This document shows positions 1-5,085 of a stretch of 8,392 nt of DNA, piece by piece. How positions within the stretch are numbered: position 1 is the stretch's first letter; every line of letters begins with the position of its first letter. This DNA is from Candidatus Rokuibacteriota bacterium. Its GTDB lineage: Bacteria > Methylomirabilota > Methylomirabilia > Rokubacteriales > CSP1-6. A model generated the notes under the pieces. The model was not told where the DNA came from. It searched no databases and worked only from the letters and a program-made list of their open reading frames with translations. Made by a program: the position numbers and the translations under genes. The stretch covers positions 1 through 8,392 of the forward strand of contig JACQCN010000077.1 in the NCBI GenBank assembly GCA_016201575.1, given 5' to 3'.

Positions 1-252
1 GTCCTCCGCCAGGCGCACCGGATGGTAGAAGGGCGCCACGAGGATGTCGGTCCCGAGCCTGAGCCGGGACGTGCGGGTGGCGAAGCCGGCCAGCACCGGC
101 AGCGGCGACGGCCAGTAGTGGTTGGTGACGGAGTGGTGCTCCTCCATCCACGCCGAGTCGAAGCCCAGCTCCTCGGCGCGGGTGACCTCTTCGAGCGCCT
201 CCCGGAACGCGCCCCCGCCCTCGATCGGGATGAAGCCGAATCGCAGCGCCAT
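1..252 (-). CDS. LLM class flavin-dependent oxidoreductase (N-terminal part, cut by window edge)
   Basis: Only the first 84 codons are visible; the rest lies beyond the window start. The protein begins MALRFGFIPIEGGG and continues with a helix rich in E/A/R, then LGFDSAWMEEHHS at about residues 34-46, and SRLRLGTDILVAPFYHP at about 63-79. This is the beta1-alpha1-beta2-beta3 start of the bacterial luciferase-like TIM barrel; the EEHH motif is typical of the family, which uses FMN or F420 for oxidation or monooxygenation of varied organic substrates. The ATG shares its A with the TGA stop of the upstream DapA-family gene (TGATG), and I see no strong Shine-Dalgarno site, so translation is probably coupled. 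The substrate cannot be told. It differs clearly from the LLM protein at 5086-6024, so they are not recent duplicates. Confidence 0.88.
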   Translation of the reverse strand, partial: MALRFGFIPIEGGGAFREALEEVTRAEELGFDSAWMEEHHSVTNHYWPSPLPVLAGFATRTSRLRLGTDILVAPFYHPVRLAED

Positions 253-1178
253 CAGAGCTGGCCGGCCGCTTCGAGCGCGCGCTTGAGGCCCTGGCGATCC
301 TCGGGCGAGATCGGCAGGAGGGGCGGCCGCACGTGGGCGCCGGCCAGGATGCCCTGCATGACCAGGATCTCCTTGGCCCGGGCCCGGTAGTCGCGCACCG
401 GCGGGGCGAACATCGCGTCCACCACTGTCTGGACGCGGTCGCCCAGATCGCGCGCGGCCGGCCAGTCGCCGCGCATCGCGGCCTCGTACACGTCGGCGTG
501 GGCGCGCGTGCACACCGCGCAGGCGCCGAGGAGCGCGCCCTTCGCGCCGAGCAGGTACGACTCCCAGATGAAGTTGTCGTTGCCCGTGAGCAGCGTGATG
601 GGCCGCGGCGCCGCGGCCACGACGCCGGCGATCTCGCGGAAGCGCTTGGCGTCGAAGAGCGCCTCCTTGATGCCGGCGACCTGCGGGATCTCCATGAGCC
701 GCGCCAGCGTCTCGTCGCTGAAGTTGGTGCCGCCGAGCGCGGGCTGGAGGGTGAAGAGGATCATCGGCAGGCCCACCCCGTCGGCGATGGCCTTGTGGTA
801 GCGATAGGGGAGCTCCGGCGAGAGCGGCTGACCGAGGTAGTCGGAGATCGGGAACACGAGGAGGCAGTCGGCTCCCGCGTCCCGGGCCTCGCGGCCGTAG
901 CGGACGGCCTGGGCCGTGAACGACGCGCCGAGCCCCGCCACGATCGGGATGTGCTTCCCCGCCAGCTCCTCCGTGTAGATCCGGATGACCCGGAGCTTCT
1001 CCTCCTGCCAGAGGTGCGGCCCCTCGCCGGTGTCGACGTTGACGGCGACGGCGCGGATGCCCTGCGTGGCGATCCAGCGGATGTACTTCCGCAGCTCCGG
1101 CTCGTCGATCTCGCCGTCGAAAGTCATCGGGAGGACGGTGGCCGGGATGATGCCCTCGAGATCGATCGACGTCGTCAT
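252..1178 (-). CDS. dihydrodipicolinate synthase (DapA/NAL) family lyase with altered active site
   Basis: A 308-residue protein, the usual length for the DHDPS / N-acetylneuraminate lyase family of class I aldolases, which form a Schiff base between an active-site lysine and a keto acid. The lysine is present in AGIKEALFD (Lys171), and LLTGNDNFIWESYLLGA (about 197-212) matches the conserved late-barrel segment. Three other positions are unusual. The family GTTGE loop reads VDTGE (48-52). The YN.P strand that carries the catalytic tyrosine reads ILFTLQP, with Phe142 at that place. The PYY motif before it reads FPISDY (109-114). It is therefore unlikely to be the lysine-pathway DapA, and no gene symbol is given. 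The start at 1178 was chosen because GGAGG lies 7 bases upstream and because the in-frame extension to 1229 has no family match. The stop overlaps the following LLM gene by one base. Family is certain; reaction unknown. Confidence 0.9.
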   Translation of the reverse strand: MTTSIDLEGIIPATVLPMTFDGEIDEPELRKYIRWIATQGIRAVAVNVDTGEGPHLWQEEKLRVIRIYTEELAGKHIPIVAGLGASFTAQAVRYGREARDAGADCLLVFPISDYLGQPLSPELPYRYHKAIADGVGLPMILFTLQPALGGTNFSDETLARLMEIPQVAGIKEALFDAKRFREIAGVVAAAPRPITLLTGNDNFIWESYLLGAKGALLGACAVCTRAHADVYEAAMRGDWPAARDLGDRVQTVVDAMFAPPVRDYRARAKEILVMQGILAGAHVRPPLLPISPEDRQGLKRALEAAGQL

Positions 1179-1200
1179 CGGGTTCCCTCCAGGCTTCGGG

Positions 1201-1326
1201 TCACGCGGTGTCGCTCGAGCAGCGCCCAAAGCCTAGCACGAAACCGCGCGCGCCGTCACGCGCGCGTCCGCCGGTGACGAGGACGAGCGCGGTTCCGAGC
1301 GTCGCCAGCCTCCACGGGGTTTGCAT
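1201..1326 (-). CDS. possible 41-residue leader or truncated signal-peptide ORF
   Basis: A 41-codon ORF beginning MQTPWRLATLGTALVLVTGG, with GGGAGG placed well upstream of the ATG (spacer ACAGAAAC). The start looks like a signal peptide: a positive residue followed by a hydrophobic run of about 12 residues. After residue 20 the sequence (RARDGARGFVLGFG...) is arginine- and glycine-rich and does not look like a folded domain. It ends 22 bases before the DapA-family start and overlaps the CG hairpin at 1245-1266. It may be a leader peptide, the frameshifted stump of an exported (for example substrate-binding) protein, or chance. The good ribosome binding site is the main reason for listing it. 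Confidence 0.3.
   Translation of the reverse strand: MQTPWRLATLGTALVLVTGGRARDGARGFVLGFGRCSSDTA
1245..1266 (-). repeat. perfect CG-repeat hairpin in the leader of the DapA-family gene
   Basis: Two copies of CGCGCGCG (1245-1252 and 1259-1266) flank a six-base loop and form a perfect 8-bp stem. Read on the minus strand the stem is followed by GTTTCGTG, a short T run, which makes it terminator-like. It lies inside the 41-codon ORF and about 67 bases upstream of the DapA-family start, a position where it could act as an attenuator. Simple CG dinucleotide runs also arise by chance in high-GC DNA, so function is uncertain. Confidence 0.35.
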
Positions 1327-1350
1327 GTTTCTGTCCTCCCGTTCGTCGTT

Positions 1351-1372
1351 GTTGTCCGTCACCGGGGACAAC
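1351..1372. promoter_or_regulatory. operator-like inverted repeat GTTGTCC-N8-GGACAAC
   Basis: A perfect 7-bp inverted repeat, GTTGTCC at 1351-1357 and GGACAAC at 1366-1372, separated by 8 bases. It sits in the divergent intergenic region, 24 bases upstream of the possible leader ORF on the minus strand and about 40 bases upstream of the candidate -35 for the plus-strand dehydrogenase. Its symmetry and size suit a dimeric repressor (GntR-type operators often carry GT...AC half sites), but it could equally fold as an RNA hairpin in the minus-strand leader. No regulator gene lies in the window. Confidence 0.35.
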
Positions 1373-1385
1373 CCCGCCGGGCGGG

Positions 1386-1407
1386 CGCACGTTCCTCGCA
1401 CGTTCCT
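1386..1407. repeat. 11-bp tandem direct repeat CGCACGTTCCT x2
   Basis: Two exact, directly adjacent copies of CGCACGTTCCT (1386-1396, 1397-1407), followed by a partial CGCG start of a third. The 11-bp period is about one helical turn, so both copies would face the same side of DNA. They end 5 bases before the candidate -35 TTGACC of the plus-strand gene, where an activator could bind. The repeat itself is certain; the role is inferred. Confidence 0.5.
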
Positions 1408-1412
1408 CGCGC

Positions 1413-1441
1413 TTGACCGGCGGCGTGGCTCGCCCTACCGT
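1413..1441 (+). promoter_or_regulatory. candidate sigma70-type promoter for the D-2-hydroxyacid dehydrogenase
   Basis: TTGACC at 1413-1418 matches the -35 consensus at five of six bases. After exactly 17 bases comes TACCGT at 1436-1441, which matches the -10 consensus only at the first two and last positions. Transcription would start near 1448, leaving a leader of about 48 bases before the ATG at 1496. The weak -10 is consistent with activator dependence through the tandem repeat just upstream. Confidence 0.35.
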
Positions 1442-1495
1442 GCAGCGCGACAGCGAAGCGGACGCGACGGGACGCCTTCGCGGAGAGGACCACAC

Positions 1496-2464
1496 ATGGC
1501 ATTCAAGCTCGTGATGCTGCCGCCTCAGCGGGACCTGACGCGCCAGTGGGCGGTCCGGGTGGCCCGCGAGGTGCCGGAGGCGCAGGTGGTCGCGCCGGAG
1601 ACGACGGCCGAGGCGCGGGAGCAGATCGTCGCCGCCGAGACGGCGTTCGGCACGATCCCGCCGGACGTGCTGAGGCTCGCCGGGAAGCTCCGCTGGCTGC
1701 AGGCGCCGGCCATCGCGCCGCCCGCCGGCTACTACTACCCCGAGCTGATCGCCCATCCCGTCGTCGTCACCAACTTCCGCGGGATCTTCAACGATCACAT
1801 CGGCGCGCACATCCTGGCCTTCGTGCTGGCCTTCGCCCGCGGCTTGCACTACTACATCCCCGACCAGCTCCGCCACGAGTGGCGCCCGCGGCCGCCGGAC
1901 ACCGGCGTCGTGCACCTGCCCGAGACGACGGCGCTGATCGTGGGCGTGGGCGGCATCGGCACGGAGGCCGCGCGGCTCTGCGCGGCCCTCGGCATGCGCG
2001 TGGTCGGCACCGACGCGCGCCGTACCGATCTTCCTCCCGGCCTGGCCGAGCTGCACCGGCCGGAGGAGCTGGACAGGCTGCTGCCCGGGGCCGACTTCGT
2101 GATCCTCACCATTCCCCACACGCCGGCCACCGAGGGCCTCTTCGACGCCGCGCGGCTGCGCCGGATGAAGCGGAGCGCTTTCCTGATCAACATCGGGCGC
2201 GGGATGACGGTGAAGCTCGACGACCTGGTGGCGGCGCTTCGCGCCGGCGTGATCGCGGGCGCGGGGCTCGACGTCTTCGAGGTCGAGCCGCTGCCCTCGG
2301 ACCACCCGCTCTGGACGGCGCCCAACGTGCTCCTCACGCCCCACACGGCGGGCTACGGCCCGTACCTCGACGAGCGCCGCTTCGAGATCCTCCTCGACAA
2401 CTGCCGCCGCTACGCCGCGGGCCGGCCGCTGCGGAACGTCGTCGACAAGGCGAGCTGGTTTTAG
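1496..2464 (+). CDS. D-2-hydroxyacid dehydrogenase (NAD-dependent)
   Basis: A 322-residue protein of the D-isomer-specific 2-hydroxyacid dehydrogenase family, which interconverts 2-keto acids and D-2-hydroxy acids in the cytoplasm using NAD(P)H. The Rossmann glycine motif GVGGIG is at 150-155, with Asp173 at the end of the next strand (VGTDARR), pointing to NAD rather than NADP. The catalytic trio is complete: Arg235 in NIGRGM, Glu264 in FEVEPLP and His283 in TPHTAGY. The segment after the arginine reads TVKLDDL where many members have VDExAL. The split catalytic domain occupies about 1-110 and 285-322. The start at 1496 is supported by GGAGAGGA upstream; the reading frame stays open further upstream but without family similarity. 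It stands alone on its strand, convergent with dnaA. The substrate is unknown; glyoxylate/hydroxypyruvate-type and longer-chain acids are both possible. Confidence 0.93.
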   Translation: MAFKLVMLPPQRDLTRQWAVRVAREVPEAQVVAPETTAEAREQIVAAETAFGTIPPDVLRLAGKLRWLQAPAIAPPAGYYYPELIAHPVVVTNFRGIFNDHIGAHILAFVLAFARGLHYYIPDQLRHEWRPRPPDTGVVHLPETTALIVGVGGIGTEAARLCAALGMRVVGTDARRTDLPPGLAELHRPEELDRLLPGADFVILTIPHTPATEGLFDAARLRRMKRSAFLINIGRGMTVKLDDLVAALRAGVIAGAGLDVFEVEPLPSDHPLWTAPNVLLTPHTAGYGPYLDERRFEILLDNCRRYAAGRPLRNVVDKASWF

Positions 2465-2465
2465 A

Positions 2466-2494
2466 TCGGAGAGGGCCTCGACGGCCCCCTCCGA
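2466..2494. terminator. hairpin between convergent dehydrogenase and dnaA genes
   Basis: TCGGAGAGGGCC (2466-2477) pairs with GGCCCCCTCCGA (2483-2494) around a five-base loop: a 12-bp stem with one A-C mismatch. It starts 2 bases after the TAG of the dehydrogenase and lies 35 bases past the dnaA stop on the other strand, so it could end both transcripts. There is no T run on either side, so it is not a textbook intrinsic terminator. Confidence 0.45.
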
Positions 2495-2529
2495 CGCCTC
2501 CCCGAGAACGGAGCTTGCGCCGGCGGGAC

Positions 2530-3873
2530 TCACAGCGTGATCCCCTGGATGAGCCCGTCCACGGTCGTGCGGAGCTTGGGATCCTCCGGCAGGAGCGCCT
2601 GGATCTTGTTGACGGCGTGAAGGACGGTCGTGTGATCCTTGCCGCCGAACGCGCGGCCCACGTCGGCGAGCGAGGCGTGAGTCAGTTGGCGCGCCAGGTA
2701 CATCGCGATCTGGCGCGGGAAGGCGACGGCGCGGGTGCGGTTCTTCGTCTTGAAGTCGGAGAACTTCACGCCGAAGAACTCGGCCACGCGCCGCTGGATC
2801 TGCTCGATGGTGATGATCTTCTCCTCGTCGCCCCAGAGGTCGGAGAGCACCTCCTGGGCGAGGTCGACGCTCATCTCGCGGCCGGTCAGGGCGCAGAAGG
2901 CGATCATGCGGGTGAGGGAGCCCTCGAGCTCACGGATATTGGACTTGGCGCGGCTGGCGATCAGGGAGGCGACGTCGTCAGGCAGGCGGACGCGTTCGCG
3001 CCCGGCCTTCTTCTTGAGGATGGCGACACGGGTCTCGAAGTCCGGGGGCTGGATGTCCGCGATCAGCCCCCACTCGAAGCGCGAGCGCAGCCGCTCCTCG
3101 ATCTCGGGGATCTCCTTGGGCGAGCAGTCGCTGGAGACCACGATCTGCTTGTGCGACTCGTAGAGGTCGTTGAAGGTGTGAAAGAACTCCTCCTGGGTGC
3201 GCTCCTTCCCCGCGAGGAACTGGATGTCATCGATCAGCAGGAGGTCGATCGTCCGGTACTTGGCGCGGAACTCGGCGGTCCGGTCGTAACGAATGGCGTT
3301 GATCAGGTCGTTCGTGAACCGCTCCGACGAGAGGCAGATTGCCGTCATCCGCGGGAACAGCCGCGCCGTCTGGTCACCGACCGCGTGGAGCAGGTGCGTC
3401 TTACCGAGGCCGACTCCCCCGTAGATGAAGAGGGGGTTGTAGGCCCGCGACGGCAGCTCGGTGACGGCCTGGCAGGCCGCATGGGCGAGCTGGTTAGACG
3501 AGCCGACGACAAAGGTGTCGAACGTGTAGTGCGGATTCAGCCAGTCCGCGCCCGGAGCGGCCGAGCGCGTGGGACCGGGTGTCGTGGCTGGCTCCGGCGT
3601 CGCGAACACGTCGTCGGTGGCGGCCGCTTTGTCGACGACGATGACAATGCGCGGCCGGCCTCCGAGACACTCCGTGGCCGCGGCCTGTAGCGCCTCGAGC
3701 TGGTGCTGGGCCAGCCAATCACGCGAGAACCTGTTCGGAGCGCCGATCGTGAGGAGGTCTCCCTCGACCGCGAGCAGCCGGCTCGGCCGGACCCACGTAT
3801 CGAGGACCGTGGCCGGGAGTTGCTTGTCGAGCACGATCAGAAGTTTGTTCCAGAGACTCTCAAGCACGCTCAT
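2530..3873 (-). CDS. dnaA: chromosomal replication initiator protein DnaA
   Basis: A complete 447-residue DnaA, the ATP-dependent initiator that binds DnaA boxes and melts the origin. Domain I (about 1-80) starts MSVLESLWNKLL; domain II is a short A/P/T-rich linker (about 82-108). Domain III, the AAA+ module, carries Walker A GGVGLGKTH (152-160), Walker B LLLIDDIQF (211-219), sensor 1 VVSSD (245-249), the box VII arginine in RSRFEWGL (Arg265) and sensor 2 NIRELEG (Arg314). Domain IV carries the signature GRAFGGKDHTTVLHA (406-420), with Lys412 where E. coli has the base-contacting arginine (GGRDH); GGKDH also occurs in other bacteria. GAGGAG lies close to the ATG. The upstream region has two perfect DnaA boxes, indicating autoregulation. 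dnaN, recF, gyrB and rpmH are not adjacent. It converges with the dehydrogenase at 1496-2464. Confidence 0.98.
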   Translation of the reverse strand: MSVLESLWNKLLIVLDKQLPATVLDTWVRPSRLLAVEGDLLTIGAPNRFSRDWLAQHQLEALQAAATECLGGRPRIVIVVDKAAATDDVFATPEPATTPGPTRSAAPGADWLNPHYTFDTFVVGSSNQLAHAACQAVTELPSRAYNPLFIYGGVGLGKTHLLHAVGDQTARLFPRMTAICLSSERFTNDLINAIRYDRTAEFRAKYRTIDLLLIDDIQFLAGKERTQEEFFHTFNDLYESHKQIVVSSDCSPKEIPEIEERLRSRFEWGLIADIQPPDFETRVAILKKKAGRERVRLPDDVASLIASRAKSNIRELEGSLTRMIAFCALTGREMSVDLAQEVLSDLWGDEEKIITIEQIQRRVAEFFGVKFSDFKTKNRTRAVAFPRQIAMYLARQLTHASLADVGRAFGGKDHTTVLHAVNKIQALLPEDPKLRTTVDGLIQGITL

Positions 3874-3893
3874 GCTCCTCGCTTGTGCACATA

Positions 3894-3915
3894 GTTATCC
3901 ACAGGTGTGGATAAC
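3894..3915. promoter_or_regulatory. pair of perfect DnaA boxes in inverted orientation upstream of dnaA
   Basis: TTATCCACA at 3895-3903 on the plus strand and the same 9-mer on the minus strand at 3914-3906 (seen as TGTGGATAA) are separated by GG. With one further matching base on each side, the arms are 10 bp. Both copies equal the strongest E. coli box consensus. The element lies 21 to 42 bases upstream of the dnaA ATG, where it would overlap the promoter or leader, fitting the autorepression known for dnaA in many bacteria. An adjacent TGTGCACA palindrome (3885-3892) lies between the boxes and the gene. I see no further boxes and no long AT-rich unwinding region here, so this alone does not make an oriC. 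Confidence 0.9.
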
Positions 3916-3986
3916 CGAAAAACATCACATCAGGACTCGGCTATCTGCCCTGGCCGATCTATGGCGGATGGCGCATTGGACGCTGT

Positions 3987-4274
3987 CTAGCATGGCGCAA
4001 CCTGGACAGTCAGGGCGCCTTTTCGAGCGCCGCCTTCCCCGAATCGGTCACCTATTCGTCTCGGTGCAAGGCCACCGTGACCTGATGCTCCTTCATCAAG
4101 GTAGACCTCGATCCCCTGGCCATCGATGATCCGGAAGGAATGGCGCCCCATTCGGAACTCTTGGCCGCGCGACTTGATGACCTCGAGTGACCGCAGGACC
4201 GCACGCCCGACCGGCTCGATCCTCAGCCGCACGATCGTATCCGCGATGAACTCCTCGGGTATGAGGGCTCCGAG
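3987..4274 (-). pseudogene. C-terminal remnant of a KaiC-like RecA-fold ATPase
   Basis: Reading from about 4274, the frame gives LGALIPEEFIADTIVRLRIE, then RSLEVIKSRGQEFRMGRHSF and GQGIEVY, ending in homology near 4101 and at a TAG at 3987. The pattern (EEF.AD.I.RL, then RSLEV.K.RG....RH.F.I...GI.VY) is the last part of a KaiC/RadA-like ATPase domain, where the final beta strands follow the ATP site. The body of the domain, including Walker A and B, is absent: upstream is the winged-helix gene in a different frame. The most likely history is a deletion that removed the kaiC 5' part and joined its tail to the end of the winged-helix gene. After IEVY the frame runs on into sequence without recognisable similarity. 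Similarity is from memory of the family, not from a search. Confidence 0.6.
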
Positions 4275-4582
4275 CTGGGCGTCGCCGTGGACGGGACTTC
4301 CACGCCCAGCAGGGACTGGAGCCATTCTTCCGCGCCGCCGGTCCCGACCAGATACATCTCCCGCGAATGGGTCTCATGTAGCTCGCGCCTCAGCAACCCA
4401 CCGCCCACCGGGAAGTCGAGCGGCTGGGCCACCTGCTGGAGGTCATACCCGGTGTACGCGGCGAGATGGTCAAGGGTCAGGAGCACATGCGGGTGCCGAT
4501 AGAAGAACAGCAGCAGGTCCAGATCGGAGGGGTGGCGCAGACCCCCCGCCTCCAGAAGTTCTTGGATTGACTTCAGCTCCAA
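4223..4582 (-). CDS. small winged-helix-like protein, C-terminus replaced by out-of-frame sequence
   Basis: About 119 residues. The core, LRHPSDLDLLLFFYRHP then LLTLDHLAAYTGYDLQQVAQ and a GGLLRRE hairpin followed by REMYLVG, reads as a small winged-helix DNA-binding or adaptor domain: helices, a turn, then a beta wing. Its tail from about residue 93 (GVEVPSTATPSSEPSYPRSS) is serine- and proline-rich. It is the out-of-frame reading of the KaiC remnant, so the native end is probably lost. I chose TTG at 4582 because GGAGA lies 7 bases upstream and MELKSIQELLEAGG is a natural start; a GTG at 4630 in the same frame has no ribosome binding site. Its position just ahead of a KaiC tail suggests that the two once formed a pair. 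Whether it is still functional is unclear. Confidence 0.55.
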   Translation of the reverse strand: MELKSIQELLEAGGLRHPSDLDLLLFFYRHPHVLLTLDHLAAYTGYDLQQVAQPLDFPVGGGLLRRELHETHSREMYLVGTGGAEEWLQSLLGVEVPSTATPSSEPSYPRSSSRIRSCG

Positions 4583-4647
4583 TCGCCGGTCTCCGCAGGT
4601 GACGATGCCGGGAGAAGACCGGAGAACCACGTGATGGTATGCCCCGA

Positions 4648-4676
4648 AGAGGGGGACGGCAAGGTCCCTCTTTTCT
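4648..4676. terminator. hairpin with T-run between small basic gene and winged-helix gene
   Basis: AGAGGGGGAC (4648-4657) pairs with GTCCCTCTTT (4664-4673) around a GGCAAG loop, using two G-U pairs, and is followed by TC T on the plus strand. In form it is a rho-independent terminator read left to right. However, no plus-strand gene is evident upstream, and on the minus strand, where it sits 15 bases past the stop of the 80-residue gene, it folds with mismatches and lacks a T run. It may act on both strands. Confidence 0.4.
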
Positions 4677-4690
4677 CAGCGAGAGCTTGG

Positions 4691-4933
4691 CTAGCCCTTC
4701 GCGAGCTTCTCGACCCCGCTCTTCGACATCGTTTGCATGCGCGACACCAAGCTTTTCACCCTCCGCTCAGTCGCGCGATCGGCCAGGATGAGCTTCTTCG
4801 ACCTGCCCGCGGTTACGATGTAGGCCACCCAGTCATCCAGGGTCGGCGTTCCCCGCCAGGCGATGGTGAGACCGCTGCGCCGCAGCCGACGACGTCCTTC
4901 TAGTTTTGCCAGTGGCTTCCGACTCGCTTGCAT
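4691..4933 (-). CDS. small basic protein of unknown function
   Basis: An 80-residue protein that I do not recognise. It has about 20 Lys/Arg against 6 Asp/Glu, with an arginine cluster GRRRLRR at 13-19. A hydrophobic middle, TIAWRGTPTLDDWVAYIVTAG (about 23-43), is followed by a basic amphipathic helix (ATERRVKSLVSRM, 54-66). No signal peptide, membrane segment or cysteine is present. CGGAG lies 4 bases before the ATG. The first 15 codons use more A/T at third positions than the neighbouring genes, in line with the lower GC of this part of the window. The charge suggests nucleic-acid binding, but that is inference. It could also be the remnant of a longer gene. A hairpin follows its stop. Confidence 0.5.
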   Translation of the reverse strand: MQASRKPLAKLEGRRRLRRSGLTIAWRGTPTLDDWVAYIVTAGRSKKLILADRATERRVKSLVSRMQTMSKSGVEKLAKG

Positions 4934-4992
4934 GTTGCTCCGTTCTCGGTGAGAATCCCGCCTGAGGAGAAAGTCTGTACTTTTCGAAAGCT

Positions 4993-5023
4993 ATTTTCGT
5001 GGCGGCTCGAGCCGGGACGTCAA
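4993..5023 (-). promoter_or_regulatory. weak candidate promoter with a central palindrome upstream of the small basic gene
   Basis: On the minus strand TTGACG (5023-5018) matches the -35 consensus at five of six bases, and GAAAAT (4998-4993) matches -10 at four of six, with a long 19-base spacer. Inside the spacer is a perfect 12-bp palindrome CGGCTCGAGCCG (5003-5014), a possible operator. The long spacer makes this doubtful. It lies 60 bases upstream of the ATG at 4933 and past the end of the LLM gene. Confidence 0.2.
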
Positions 5024-5085
5024 GGCTTTGTTCTCAGCCTCCCTGCCTTCATGATCCCTGAAGATCGAGGCCCCCTCCGATTGCC

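Noticed and set aside
1546..3690. Very long open frame (over 700 codons) on the plus strand across the dehydrogenase and opposite dnaA
   Set aside because: It is out of frame with the clearly homologous dehydrogenase and antisense to dnaA; its Arg/Ala/Gly/His-rich composition is typical of shadow frames in high-GC DNA.
3874..3990. Full replication origin upstream of dnaA
   Set aside because: Only two DnaA boxes are visible, with no further box cluster and no long AT-rich unwinding region, so only the box pair is claimed.
4012..4042. GGCGC/GCGCC hairpin with a T-containing loop downstream of the KaiC remnant
   Set aside because: Only five base pairs with an eight-base loop, and no T run on the minus strand.
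4691..4933. Assignment of the 80-residue protein to the YdeI/OmpD-associated or another known small family
   Set aside because: The basic C-terminal helix is only loosely similar and the diagnostic motifs are missing.
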